Shown here piece by piece: positions 1 through 12,176 of a stretch of DNA of 64,000 nucleotides. The DNA lies in contig CAJNOI010000007.1 in assembly GCA_905250115.1 (NCBI GenBank), forward strand, positions 731,796 to 795,795, read 5' to 3'. Below the pieces are notes generated by a model. It worked only from the letters and a program-made list of their open reading frames with translations. It was not told the origin of the DNA and did no database searches. The stretch comes from Adineta steineri (lineage: Eukaryota > Rotifera > Eurotatoria > Adinetida > Adinetidae). The translations under genes were made by a program, and so were the position numbers. The stretch's first letter is position 1, and every line of letters begins with the position of its first letter.

Positions 1-352
1 TTGAGAAACGTATTTTTTCTTTGTTCTATAGTTAATACTGAGAACGATAATGCAAAGATAAATGAACGTACACGCACACACAACATGAATAGTATAAAAG
101 TAGGAAACGAGAGAAAGAGAAATGCATTCCATGCTTGATGGAGTCTTATAGTCAATCAACATGTATACACAAATAAACGTATAGAGAGAAAAAGAACTAG
201 AGAATTTCTACTATATCATTCTACGTTTCAGATTTTGTTCAAGAAAAAAAGACAAAAAAAAACAGTTTAACATAAATTGTCTATAAAAAAAAGTGAATAG
301 TCAATTGAACATAGATGAGTAAAATAAATGTGTTCGTTATAGTCGTTATTAT

Positions 353-2211
353 TTAAGCTTTTTTTGATTTGTTTGGTAATTTCGATGTTACTCTAAAGAG
401 AAAATAGAAAGAAAAAAATATGAGATGAAGTCTATTGTTAAATAAACTTACTTAGCTAATAATTGATTGATTTGATCAAGTATCATTTTAGCTGTTCGAT
501 CAATTGGAACCTTATTAATAGAAAAATTTTATTTCAAATGAAACTTCTAAATACTTAATACTAACTTGATATACTTGATAAATTTTTGGTACAGTAAATA
601 CGAAAATTAGTCCAACAAGTGTAAATGTTAATGCATTCATGGAGAGACCAATATAGAAGAAGACAAAAAGTACAAGACCAAACTAAATAGAATAGAACAA
701 AAGTATATTTAAGATAAATTAAATTAAATATTGTTTATATTAATTTACAAGTGTTGAATTAACTAAATTATTCCATAAGAAAATATTTCGTGCATGTCTT
801 AATAATTTTGTTCCATTAACATGAATAGCATGAGCTATGGCTTGAGCTTGTCGTTCTGAAATAGTCACATCAGATGGAAAGATTGAACTAAATAATCAAT
901 TAATAATTAATTTCTTTTTCTATAAACAAATTAAATTCTTCTTACTCAAAGATGTCATCTTGAACACGACCGACAAATGTTGCCATAACATAATTATACA
1001 TTTTATAGAGACCAATGACAACAAGAAATGCAAGTAACCAAAAGGAAACGGCAGCCAATGATGATAAGAACATAAATGTAATTATTACAGACAATGATAA
1101 ACCAAAAACAATGCCAGATTGAATTGGATTGCGCCAATAAATAAGATTATTACCTGGAAAAAAATATTTTTAAAATAAATTGTTAATAAATATTTTCAAA
1201 ATCTGTATACCTTCTTTTGGCATCATTTCATTGACCTTTTTCTGAACTTGAACAAGCGAATGACGAGTTTGGTCCCCTAAATCAAATAAAGGAAAAAAAA
1301 CTTGGTCTTTTGCCAACAAGAGCATATAATCTTGTTAACTTTCTCTTTTCTTGCCATTCGTCACAATATTTCTAACCCCGAGGAAAAAAGAAAATACTAT
1401 GAATAGACCCAGTCCGAAGTACATCTATCATCATACACGGTCTTTTTTTTCCTCTTCTTCTCTTTTGCATCTTCTATGAACATTGACAAACGGTGATGAT
1501 GAAAAAAGGAATTACCAAAGGGAAATCGTGATGAATAGTATGCGCTTATTCATACATACAGCGATCTGTCACTTGGTTGGGAGAAAGCACAAGAGCATAA
1601 ATGCTAATATGTTTTTTTTCTCTACATATATGTATTAACTACAGATTGCTTAAATCAGATTTTATGTATGGAAATTAAGTCGATAGTCGCCGGCCAACAA
1701 ACCACGTACTAAAGAATGAAAATGAGAGGAAAACATGTCAAAGATAATTCACGTTGAATATAAGAAGAAAGGAAACTAATCCCAAGGTTATTTTTTATCC
1801 ATTATTATCTATTCCCATGGCTAATTTTTTTTATTTGTGTGAAAAAAATAGCTATGTGACTAGGAAGAATTAAATAGAAACTAGAATAAGCGCAACTAGC
1901 GGGATGTTGATAAAAACTAATTTATTTAACATACAGTGTTGTTTAACGATTCTCTTCGTTTTTGTTATAATATCTTCCGTTTGTTGTTGTGCTCGTTTAA
2001 ATTCTGTTTTTCCTTTATTTAAAGAATCAACAACTGGATTATTAGTTTCCATATGATGAACTGTTGGAGTTGATGGTGGATTATAATCTGGATTTGTTGA
2101 ATTAATTGTTGGTGTTTCATTTGTATCGTAACGTGGTGGAATTACATCATCATATGTAGTTTTATGAAGTTGTTCTGTTGTTGAATCGATTTCATGACTT
2201 TGAGAGTCCAT
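353..2211 (-). CDS. Reticulon-family ER membrane-shaping protein, 7 exons
   Basis: Reticulons insert wedge-like hydrophobic hairpins into the ER membrane and stabilise tubules. Exons on the minus strand: 2211-1935, 1276-1211, 1153-946, 887-749, 682-566, 510-452, 392-353; they total 906 nt, giving 301 residues and a stop. The N-terminal ~95 residues are polar and Pro/Thr-rich, as in other reticulons. The reticulon domain starts with NNLIYWRNPIQSGIVFG, the typical 'YWR..SG' signature. Two long hydrophobic hairpins follow (GLSLSVIITFMFLSSL... and FGLVLFVFFYIGLSMNAL...), separated by a ~60-residue loop. The C-terminus KSKKA fits a KxKxx ER-retrieval signal. The first intron is long (658 bp); the others are 52-62 bp. 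The start is the first ATG of an open N-terminal exon. The domain is clear; the exon 1 to exon 2 junction is inferred from phase and a GTATGT donor. Confidence 0.88.
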
Positions 2212-3824
2212 TATGAAGATTTTTGAATGTAATGAAATGAAATGAAAAAAATCTAAAGTATATTATCATAGGTTAAAGTTGCAACGTATTTATGAGTCAT
2301 ATTTTTTTTCAAGAGAAGGAAGAGGAAAAAGGTAGATGAAGAAAATAATTTGTACTACATCCTGATAAAACTTAATAGATACTGTCGTCGTTGGGTTATG
2401 AAACGAAGAAAAAGAAAAGAATGATTTTTTTTTCGAGCGACACACGACCACATCATCATCATCATCGCGGACGGAATATTCTTCTCTCTACGTTCTCTCT
2501 TTCTCCCTTTCGATCTTCTCTTATGCCGTGGTAAAAGCGACATGTCGATGGGTTTTTTTTATTAAGTACTAAAAGTCGACGTACATCTCTCTCTCTCTCT
2601 CTCCCTCTTTATGTGTATATAGAGAAGTTGGATAAAAAATGACAGACAAAGACAGAAAAGAAAAAGAAAAAATGTAATCATTATATTTTGTTATGTCTAA
2701 CTCCATGACGTGAGCAATTTACACAACAATCTAAACAATCAATATACCTAACTATTACTAAATGTATGTGAATATCCATAAAATAAGCGATGCAATAAAA
2801 TTGAATTTTTTCTTGCGTATCTTTGGTATGTACTATTTGTTGGATATTAGTACGGATGAATGCATTTTTATAAAATTAAATTTTTTCACATGAAGATCAT
2901 ATAGAAAGATACTCGACAATAGATGAATTATTAAATTGAATCGTCTAGAAGAATATTTGTATGATGATAAATAGAGAAGAAGAAAAAAGATAAAAAAAAC
3001 TATGAGTAAGAATGTCTTTGAGCAAACTCAAGTAAGAAACGCAAAGCTTTAGGCAATAAAAACGCTTAATTGAGTTAAAATTCTGCACATGATAAACACT
3101 TTATTTGTCAAGAGGTTATACACAAACAGTAAAAGAGCAAATGTTGAATAATAGTTTTTCATCATTATTTATAAAGTTTATTTAGTACTTTTTCTATAAA
3201 AGAAATTATACGTGTAAAAGGTGTATTTGCTTGAAAGGTTGCACATGCAAGAGTCATACTCTTACCATATGATTAAGAAATTAGTCAACAAAAACATGCA
3301 AAGTCCAAAAGTGACTGTGTAATAAACTATGCACTTTGAATTATGCACTTCGAAAGATCATATAAATAATCAAAATGATAATTTTATGGACTTGAGTATT
3401 GTTTATCATATGAACTGATCTTAATAGTAAACTAAATCTAACGATCTATATTGTTTATATAACATAAGATAACAAATATAGATCAACAACCAATAGAGAG
3501 TCGCGACAATAGGAATTGATCTTTGACCAATACAGAACAATACTTTAGATGTCGCAAAAAATAATTATTCAATTTAGAAAATATTTTAATTTACTCAGAT
3601 ATAATAATTATCTTTATTAATGAGATGATAAAGTAAAATAATTCGAATTGTTCAGATGTATTGGATATTGCTTAGCAACTTGTTTTACGAAGATGTCGAT
3701 CATGTTCTACCAGAATTGAAGAAAAAAGAATGGTAACCTGAAAGTAAAAGAAACCAAATAAAAGAATCGAAATTGATTCTGAATTTTGACACTTGTGTTT
3801 GGCGTGATTTTTTTACTGGTGATC
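2212..3824. other. Intergenic, no gene seen
   Basis: About 1.6 kb upstream of both the reticulon (minus) and the repeat protein (plus), so it should hold both promoters. It is AT-rich with a short CT microsatellite near 2587-2606. The only open frame, 2355-2543 on the minus strand, is short, very basic and shows no splice or family signal. Confidence 0.5.
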
Positions 3825-4811
3825 ATGGCTGCAGGATTATCTTCAGAATCCGCTAATTGGGTACTACCATCTTATCCAACAACATTTGCATCAACATTAC
3901 CAAATTATGAAGAAACATTACCAAATCGTGTTAATCAAGATGGTGTTAAAAATTACATTAAAAGTCGTGGCACTTTGAATATTGGTGATTGGGCTACTGA
4001 AGGTCGAAGAATGTCAACATCTACATCTACATTTTCCCAACCAATAGTTCAAGAACGAAATGTTTTAGAAGCACCACCTCCGAAAGTACTTGGACCTGAA
4101 GCATTACGAAATTATACGAAAAGTCGTAGTTCAACACCAAATCTTATTTATGGTCCACTTCAACCACCTGATCTTCATCATCAACGACGTGTTAAAAGAG
4201 AAGGTCTTGCTAATTATGAGAAAAATCGCCTAACAGAAATGAAAACATTATTTCATAGCTATGGAAAATTACCAATCCCTGATCAACAACAACCTCGTAC
4301 ACAAGGCGAAGTAAATTTTTTAAAAGATTATTTAATTAAAAATATAAATAATATCTGTTTTTTTCTTCTGTAGGTAGCAACTGATCTTTTCTATACACAT
4401 CAAGAAGGTAAGATGGGTCCAATTTTAAATAATTATGGTAAAGTTCCACCTTCACCAAGACCAATGCCACATGTAAAAGGTCTTGCTGCCGAAGGTAATT
4501 TACAAAAAGGTTATGGTGATTCACAAATACTTGAACATGCTGCTGATTATCGCCCGAGAACAGCTGATCCACATGTAAAAGGTGTTGAAGCTCATATAAA
4601 TTATGACATGGGATTAGGTCGTCATGTTGATAAACTTATGTATGAATATGGTCATTTGCCACAGTCTGCTCGAACAATACCAAAAGTTAAATTTGGTGGT
4701 GTTGATAATTTTGTAAAAGGTCAAGGTGGTGCAATGCGTAAAGCTATTTCACAATGTCCACCATCACAACGCTATCTTGAACGGCCACAATCAGTAGCAG
4801 CCTGGCCTTAA
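3825..4811 (+). CDS. Seven-repeat protein of unknown function, 2 exons
   Basis: Exons 3825-4310 and 4374-4811 give 307 residues (924 nt, in frame across a 63-bp intron). I do not recognise a named family. The protein is about seven degenerate repeats of ~35 residues with the pattern VKGxGxxNYxKSRG followed by LxxxYGxLPxSxRPxP; examples are GVKNYIKSRG, ALRNYTKSRS, GLANYEKNRL, GVEAHINYDMGLG and GVDNFVKGQG. There is no signal peptide or membrane segment if the ATG at 3825 is used; an upstream TTG would add a false hydrophobic leader. The repeats are basic and Pro/Tyr-rich, more like a structural or filament-binding protein than an enzyme, which is inference only. The next gene on the same strand begins 168 bp downstream, so co-transcription is possible. 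Confidence 0.75.
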
Positions 4812-4929
4812 ATAACCTTATTTATCTTCCATTTATTTTGCATTTGTAATAGAGTGTATTTAGTTTTTTTTGTTCCTTTTACTAAATTAAAAAAAAGCTC
4901 ATTTTTCCATAGTTATATCTGATAATAAC

Positions 4930-4979
4930 ATCGAAATTAAAAATCTCATCGACTTTTTTTTCTCATTTTTATTCCAGAC
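4930..4979 (+). promoter_or_regulatory. Candidate trans-splice (spliced leader) acceptor or 5'UTR intron end
   Basis: A T-rich tract ends in TTTTTATTCCAG at 4978, two bases before the ATG at 4980. It looks just like the 3' ends of confirmed introns in the window, yet only 168 bp separate it from the upstream stop codon. Bdelloids are known to use spliced-leader trans-splicing, so it may be a leader addition site. A short 5'UTR cis-intron would look the same. Confidence 0.4.
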
Positions 4980-7838
4980 ATGCAGGAACAAGAACGTTTT
5001 GAACGTTATACACCACAGTTTCCTCTACCTGCCGATATTTCAACTATGTCTCGTGAAGATACTGTCTGTCAATTTTGTGGTGTTTCATATTTAATTCATA
5101 ATGAAATAAAAGCACTTGAAGCTAAATGTCAAAAACTTGAAGCTGATTTAGCTCATTACGCTGGTACGAGTTCACGTGAAGCTGCTTTAGAACAAACTCT
5201 ACAAACTGAAAGAACACGTATTGCTGATTTGGAATCAACTATTGCAATTAATAGTCACAAGTATGTTTGTTTTTTTATTCAAATATAATTTACATTTTCT
5301 CTTTAAGACTCAATGAAATGACAAGAGAACTTCAATTAGTACAAGATCAATTACAACACTCAGAAATGTCTCATCATGAAATAAAGTATGAGAGTATTGT
5401 TTTTATGTTATTATTTTCTATTCAATTATTTTAAAGAACATCTTTCGCACACTGTTCATTGAATCTACGAACAATACGTAATCAAGTTGAAACTATTCGA
5501 AATGAATATTCACTCTTAAAAGATTTCTATTCAAAAGATATTCAAAATTGGCATAGTAACTTTCAAACAATTAAAAATTCACTACAAAAAGGTATGAACA
5601 TATAATTAAATAAATTCTTTATTATTTTGAAAAAATAATTTTAATAGAAATACAAACAACAAATAATGTATATATTAAACAAATAAATAATTATCAGAAA
5701 GATATTGAACAATATCATGAACAACTTAAGTATAAATAAATCAATTATAATATTCATCTTTTATCTTTTTGTTTAGTGAAAGTAAACAATCTTTACGTGC
5801 TTTTCAAGTCAAACATCAACAATCACAACTTGATTCAAAAGAATTACATACAAAGTATAAAATCTTCTGATTCAATCATTTATTATCTATTTTTATATAG
5901 AACACAAAATGATTTAGAAACAGCTCATGAAGAAATTCAGATACATAAAAATGAACTTTCTCGTGTGCGTCAACAATTGTCACAAATTGAACAGAGTCGA
6001 ACACAATTACAAAATGAATTAGAACAAATGAAACAACAATGTCGACAATTCGAACAACAAATATCAGATAAAGATGAATCAAAAAAGAATATTGATCTTG
6101 TTGTTGATCAATATCGACAACAATTAACTAATGAAAAAGAATTACGAACAAGTAACATTTTTTATTTTATTCAAATTTTTAATTTATTTAATTGGTGTAG
6201 AGACAAATTCTGAGTTAGAAAATGTTCGATTGAAACTAACGCAATTAACTAATGACTATGAACAATTAAAAATATCGAAAAATGAATTTGAAACAAATGA
6301 AGTAAATACTCGACGAAAAATGGATGAAGCGAATCGAACACGACAAGCTGTTCTTGATCGAACAAGAGATGAATATGAAAAATTATTAAGAAAATATAAT
6401 GATCTTGATGAAGTTTACCGTGAATTAGTTACCATTCGAGAAAAAGATACTTGTAAGAATTTATTTCATATTTTCAAAATAGAAATTTTCTTTTATTTCG
6501 TTTAATGCAGCAGAATCTTCGATAATTCGTCGTGAACTTGAAAATTTACATACTGAAAATATTGAATTAACTAAACAAAAAGAAACACTTTGTATTACAC
6601 ATGATCTACAAATAAAAAAACTTCATGGTAATTATGCAACTAAATTACGTGAAGCTGAACAATGGCCTGATCGTCTTCAAACAGAATTAAAACATGAACG
6701 TGAACAACATCGAATACAAATGATTGAATTAGAACGGCGTCTTAAAGAAAATTTTTCAGCTGTAAGTACATATCATATTCGAAAAGATATCACATATATA
6801 TTATAAATTTATCTAGGAATTAGATATTGAAAAACAAAAAACAAGTGGTCTCTTACGTAAATATGAACAAGATAGTGGTCATTCAACACAACAACTTCGA
6901 CATGAATTAATTTCAACTGAAAAAGTAACGATTGAACAACGTCAATATTACGAACAACAAATTGAACAACTTCAACGAGATAAAAATGATTTAAAAAAAG
7001 AATTAGATACATTGAGAGATGTTTTGAAAGAATTACATCAACAAATGAGTAAAAAAATACTTATCATGAGGGAAATAATTTTTCAAAAATTTATTTTCAT
7101 TTAGATAATCAAGATTCATTGAATAATGATCGAGGTCATGGTTTAAAATTAAAAGAAGATTTATTAGAAAAAGAAAATAATTTATTTCAAGCACAATCAA
7201 CTATAACTGAATTGAAAAAAGATTTAGAACAAGCACGAGAAGAAGTAATTCATTGATTTCTTTTTTTCTTAGCTAAAAACAAACGATTAATTTGTTCTAT
7301 GTAGATGATAACATTACAAGAAACAGTACATAAAGAATGTACAGAACGTGAACAATTAAAAGATGCACTTATTGAAGCACGTCAACAGTTATTATCATTG
7401 AAAAAGAATGGTACGAATATTTCGACTAATTATCTTATTATATGTTTCTTTTGTCTAGGTGTTCTAAATGGAACAGCATCTCGATCTCTTCATTCTCCAC
7501 CTGTAGCTTTTGAAGAAATTGAACGACGTGTTTCTGGTCCTCTTCCATATTCTCATCCACAAAATCAACAATTAGCATCTATAGCTCATAATAAAAATTC
7601 TTCTTACATTCATTCAGAACCGCCATCACGTGATAGTAGTATACATGGTGATGCTGCTGATACTATCGCACGACCAATGTCTTCAACACATAATATTCCA
7701 TATCGTCATAAAACTTTACCACCTATACATCCACAGCAGCAACAACGTCGTAATGGAAGTGGTCCAGCATCAAATAAATCTGAGCAATTATTAGAAAATC
7801 AACGACGTATTGCACGTTTTATTAAAAATATCAAATAA
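4980..7838 (+). CDS. LEKR1: LEKR1-like long coiled-coil protein, 12 exons
   Basis: Exons: 4980-5260, 5308-5385, 5437-5591, 5648-5729, 5777-5854, 5901-6151, 6201-6452, 6511-6761, 6817-7048, 7105-7244, 7305-7410, 7459-7838. They sum to 2286 nt, 761 residues, with every phase consistent and introns of 46-60 bp. The N-terminus has a short Cys motif, TVCQFCGVSYLIHNEIK, that I recall as the start of LEKR1 (leucine-, glutamate- and lysine-rich protein 1). From about residue 45 to 630 it is almost unbroken E/Q/K-rich coiled coil; the last ~125 residues are Ser/Pro/His/Gln-rich and disordered. LEKR1 has no firmly known biochemical role. The coiled coil alone would not identify the family, so the name rests on the N-terminal motif. 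It lies 168 bp behind the preceding gene on the same strand. Confidence 0.72.
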
Positions 7839-8479
7839 ATATTCGAGCTTATATGATTAGATAAAAATATCGAGCTTTTACTATTGATATGTTTTTCTTT
7901 CTCCGATATATTTCATCGAGCTTGTTTTTCTATTTATTTATTTTTTGTTTTCTTCATTTTATTAGAGCTTTTCTTGTTTTGATCAGATTGTATTCTTATA
8001 ATCTCATCGTTTGATAATCTCTCTCTTTTTTTTGTGTATTCACATTAATCCTCAACCTAAGTCGCTATGAAATATTGTAATTTGTGATTGTCAGTGTTGA
8101 AATACATGATTTATCAATACTCATTAAAAAAAACAAATCTCTCAATTCCAATGATTCTTTGCTAAGAATTTGATATTAATTAAAATTTAGTGACATTCGA
8201 GCTTCGTGGTTTATTTATTACTATGAAATTGTTATTTTATCGCTTCATTTTTTAAGAAAGAAAAATTCATATAACATCAATGCATTTTAATTAAAATAAA
8301 TTAGATAGGTAGTGTATTTATTGACTTATGTCTATACAAAGGTGTAGTTGTTGCCTTGATTAGAAAGTAACCTTTTCAGTATCGATGATAAACTATAATA
8401 TAGACTGGCATTTTCAACATATTATTATGATTAGTTGTAGTCGTAGTTCGTATTAGTGAAGGTGTTTTTTTTGTTTTCA
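7839..8479. other. Intergenic, no gene seen
   Basis: About 640 bp of AT-rich DNA between the LEKR1-like stop and the permease start. Several T-rich tracts and GAGCTT words just after 7838 could belong to a 3'UTR. No coding signal. Confidence 0.45.
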
Positions 8480-9895
8480 ATGGTGTCTTTACTTGATCGT
8501 GTTATTCTTAAAGCTTATTGGCGGTTATTACCAATTATATTTCTATCATATATCATTGCATATGTTGATCGAAATAATGTTTCATTAGCTAAACTTAAAA
8601 TGGTTGACGATTTGCCGTCATTTCGATATCGAACTGAAAGTATTTTTGCATATGGTCAAGTAGCCTTTTTTATCGGATATTTACTTCTTGAAATTCCTGG
8701 TACATTATTAGTTGAAAGATGGAGTGCTCGTAAATGGATATGTCGTATTATGATTACTTGGGGTATTTTAGCATCATTGACAGCAATTGTTAAACAACCA
8801 TGGCATTTCTATTTACTTCGATTCTTACTTGGTCTTGCTGAAGCTGGCTTTTTTCCAGGTGTTATTGTCTATTTAACTCATTGGTTTCCAGGAAAAGCAA
8901 GAGCACGAGCGCTTTCTCTATTTCTTATCGCTACACCTATCGCTCAATTTGTTAGTCCAAAAATTTCCTATTATATTCTTCGTATGGGTACCATAGAGAA
9001 TGGTATCTATTATAGAACATTATTTAAACTTAAAGGTTGGCAATGGATGTATATAGCTTGGGGTGTACCATCAGTGATACTCGGTATCATTGTTCTATTT
9101 TTTCTAACTGATCGACCAAAAGATGCTACTTGGTTAAGTAGAGAAGAACGTGAAGTATTAGAAACAGAATTATCAATTGAATTAGAACGTCAACAGTCTA
9201 TTGGTGGTCACTTAACAGTACTACAAGCTTTACGTCAAATTAAAGTACTTCTTCTTGCTATTGCTTATTTTTTTATTGTAACAGGTAATTATGGCGTAGA
9301 ACTTTTCTTACCAACGATTCTTCGTGATTGGTATCATTTAAATGACTCTCGTTTGACATGGTTATTAATGATTCCACCATTAGGTTCTCTTTTTGGAATG
9401 TTAATAGTTGGATTTAGTTCAGATCGAACTAAAGAACGACGTTTTCATGCTGCTATACCTATTCTTATTGGAGCAATAGGTCTTGGTTTAACATTAATTC
9501 GACATCAACCATTAATTACAATAATTATTCTTTTTACAATAACATCAATTGGTACGAAAGCTTATTTACCAGCATTTTGGTCATTGCCAAGTTTATTTCT
9601 AAGTGAATCGGCTGCTGCTGGTTCCATTGGTTTTATTAATTCAATTGGTAATCTTGGTGGTGGTGTAGGACCGACTATATTAGGTGTTATCAAAGATCGT
9701 ACTGGTTCATTTTTTCTTGGTATTCTATCTCTCTCAATATCAATGGCTATAACAGCTGTAATTATTATGACTCTTCGTTTCGATCGACGTTATCAAACCT
9801 CAACTCCTAAAAATACTCAACAATTATCGACTCCAGATATCGATCATAGATTAATAGAAAAAACAACAGAGATTAAAGAACTAACTCAGTTCTAA
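8480..9895 (+). CDS. MFS permease of the bacterial-type anion:cation symporter (ACS) family, intronless
   Basis: A 12-segment major facilitator expected in a membrane, moving an organic anion (possibly a sugar acid, tartrate- or phthalate-like compound) with a cation; the substrate cannot be read from sequence. The protein is 471 residues. Motifs: DRNNVSLAKLKM after TM1, FFIGYLLLEIPGTLLVERW at TM2-3, RFLLGLAEAGFFPGVIVYL in TM4-5 (ACS signature), FLTDRPKDATWL at the central loop, and a second motif-A copy, GFSSDRTKERR, in the C-half. Order and spacing resemble proteobacterial ACS permeases more than animal SLC17. Unlike most genes here it has no intron in 1.4 kb. The start is the first ATG after an in-frame GTG at 8456; the extra residues would add nothing recognisable. 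Horizontal acquisition is likely but is inference. Confidence 0.88.
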   Translation: MVSLLDRVILKAYWRLLPIIFLSYIIAYVDRNNVSLAKLKMVDDLPSFRYRTESIFAYGQVAFFIGYLLLEIPGTLLVERWSARKWICRIMITWGILASLTAIVKQPWHFYLLRFLLGLAEAGFFPGVIVYLTHWFPGKARARALSLFLIATPIAQFVSPKISYYILRMGTIENGIYYRTLFKLKGWQWMYIAWGVPSVILGIIVLFFLTDRPKDATWLSREEREVLETELSIELERQQSIGGHLTVLQALRQIKVLLLAIAYFFIVTGNYGVELFLPTILRDWYHLNDSRLTWLLMIPPLGSLFGMLIVGFSSDRTKERRFHAAIPILIGAIGLGLTLIRHQPLITIIILFTITSIGTKAYLPAFWSLPSLFLSESAAAGSIGFINSIGNLGGGVGPTILGVIKDRTGSFFLGILSLSISMAITAVIIMTLRFDRRYQTSTPKNTQQLSTPDIDHRLIEKTTEIKELTQF

Positions 9896-10444
9896 AGATT
9901 TATTCGTTTTTTTAGAATTATAAAAAAAAGAGAGAAATAAATAAATGTAGTTATAGCATGATTGATCTCAAAGCTAATGCCTTCTTCTTCTAAATATTAA
10001 TATTCATTGAAAATAGATTTTACTTATTAATGTTTACTTTATTTATATTTAAATTAGAAAACTTAAATAAATTTCTTTATAATTCACTAATTATTGAAGT
10101 AGTGTGCATACTAAAAATAATAACGTGCAGAAAAATAGAATGATTAAAAAGATGGAAAGAATGAAATTGAGAAACCGGACATAATAAGAAAGAAGAAGAA
10201 AAAAAACAATAACTATCACAAAACGGGCACATTAGAATAAATAGTTGCGTCACAACTAGTATAATTGACAAAACAATATGCAAAAAAAACAATAGAAAAT
10301 AAAATGAGCTTCACAATAACAGAATAACGATCGTACTGAATCTGACACATGAAATAAACAATAACTACTAATAAAAATAAGAAGATTTTTTTGATATAAC
10401 AAGAAATAAAATAAAAAAACAAAACGAAAAATTTTCACATTTAT
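9896..10444. other. Intergenic between convergent genes
   Basis: About 550 bp between the permease (plus) and BEACH protein (minus) stop codons. Short minus-strand open frames here are low-complexity Phe/Ile/Tyr runs from A-rich DNA and are not believed. Confidence 0.5.
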
Positions 10445-11665
10445 TTATTTTTCAAATTTTGATAACCTTCGTGGTGCTCGTTTTTTTCCTGCTGTTAAAA
10501 CAAATAATTTTCCATCCTTAACAGAAACAAGTAAATGACTATAATCTTTTGTTAAATAGAGACAATTAATTTCTGTTCGAAGTCGAATTGTTTGAATAGT
10601 AATCATTCTTTAAATAATAATAATAATCGGATTAGAAAAATAAATGAATTAAAATATCTTACTCAAACATATCTTTTATAATAACTCTTGCAATTACTGC
10701 TGATGTTTGTGTTGATGATGATGATGAAGATGTTGATTCGGATCTTTTTTCGATTGGTGAACTATGATTAACAGCAAGTATAATATATTGATCACTTAAA
10801 AGCATATCAACAACATGATATTCAAATTTTCTTGTACGAATAAGATGACCATTAATTGAATATAAAAATAAATGTGTATCATCATGTTCTGTTTGTATAA
10901 GAATATGTCGTTCATCAGATACTTTTAAATTCACAATCGGATCATTAATACTATTCGTTGGTCGTAATGTACGTACATAAATTCCATGTTCCATTGTATA
11001 CATATTACAAGTACCATCTAATGAACCTGAAGCAACAAGATCAAGTTCAGATGAAACTGCAACACATGTAACTTCAGCTGTATGACCATAGAGTGTTATT
11101 TTTGGTGAAGTAAATGTTGTTGAATCTTGTTCGTTTAATGTTAAATACCAAATAATACATGTTGTATCACGTGAACCAGTAATAAGAATATAACCAGTTG
11201 AATCTAATGTTAAACATGTAATAATATCTGTATGATGAACAACAGAATTAATTGTTTTTGCTTTAGTTATTGAATATGTACGTAAAGACCAATCCCAATG
11301 AGCACCACTATAAATAAATTTCGCATCATGAGAAACAGCAAAAAGACGTGAATTAATATCTATTGAAGGTGAAAATGGTGCAGTCGTATTAAGCCGATTT
11401 CTAAGAATATAAAAAAAATATTTATAAAAAAAATTATTTTCGAAAAAGAAATCTCTACCGTTCAGATAATAATGTTGGATCTCGTTCAAATGTAAAAAAA
11501 TTATTTGATGATCGATCATATGGATGCCAACCTATTTCAATCAAACACACAAAAAAATTAAATTTAAAATAATAAAACAAACAAACCATTATTTCCAATA
11601 ACACCGTGAGTATTAATCGTAATAAGTACATCAGGTATACCTTGATGTATAAAAGATCGTAGTTG
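10445..11665 (-). CDS. BEACH-WD40 protein (neurobeachin/LRBA type), C-terminal part only
   Basis: Exons: 11665-11587 (open into the N gap), 11531-11459, 11400-10663, 10607-10445; 1053 nt, the last 350 residues. This is the WD40 propeller at the end of a very large BEACH protein that acts in membrane traffic and receptor targeting as a kinase-anchoring scaffold. Signatures: SRLFAVSHDAKFIYSGAHWD, HTDIITCLTLDSTGYILITG and SGSLDGTC blades, and a basic tail ending RRLSKFEK. The second exon encodes GWHPYDRSSNNFFTFERDPT, matching the linker just before the propeller. Everything upstream (PH-BEACH and the long N-terminal region) should lie at higher coordinates, but beyond the gap the sequence is a different gene. 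The choice between neurobeachin and LRBA cannot be made from this part. Confidence 0.85.
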
Positions 11666-11765
11666 NNNNNNNNNNNNNNNNNNNNNNNNNNNNNNNNNNN
11701 NNNNNNNNNNNNNNNNNNNNNNNNNNNNNNNNNNNNNNNNNNNNNNNNNNNNNNNNNNNNNNNNN
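11666..11765. other. Assembly gap, exactly 100 N
   Basis: A run of exactly 100 N is the usual placeholder for a gap of unknown length. Genes on both sides run into it: the BEACH protein lacks its 5' part and TM9SF3 lacks its last exon. The real gap is probably many kilobases or a false join. Confidence 0.97.
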
Positions 11766-12176
11766 GACGATTCTTTTTGGCTGAAACTTTCAGGATATTC
11801 TTAGGATCATTATATCTATCTATGGGCGAAGTTTCACTTCGAAATTCGTTATTTAGGTTTTTCCGCTCTATACCTAGGACCAGGTCGAAAATTTAGTAAA
11901 ATCGCCATAACCTTTGAAGGAACGAATATCAACTCTACATACTACTTATGGGCCAGAAAATAATTGAAATCTGAGACCAACACCTGAGAACGTTCCCTCG
12001 TAAGCGGAAGAGCTCTAAGTCACATCAGCCTTCTGTTCAGAACTGTATCTAGTAATAGATGTAGGAAAAATATCGGGCTTTTAAAACTGTTTTCGGATGA
12101 TTCTATTCATTTGAACATTTAATATTATGAAATAGAATAACTATTAAAATCTCTTTTTATATAATAAAAATATTAC
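11766..12176. other. Unassigned sequence beside the gap
   Basis: About 410 bp between the gap and the last visible TM9SF3 exon. It does not contain the final TM9SF3 exon and has no coding signal on either strand. It is less AT-rich than its surroundings and may be the edge of a repeat that stopped the assembly. Confidence 0.4.

Noticed and set aside
3786..3824. Upstream extension of the repeat protein giving a signal-peptide-like leader
   Set aside because: It would need TTG as start, and the first ATG at 3825 gives a sensible protein.
5876..6082. Minus-strand open frame inside the LEKR1-like gene
   Set aside because: Shadow of the coiled-coil exons on the other strand, where CAA/GAA codons read as open TTG/TTC.
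11663..11896. Open frame running through the N gap
   Set aside because: It exists only because N is read as any residue; the part after the gap has no coding character.
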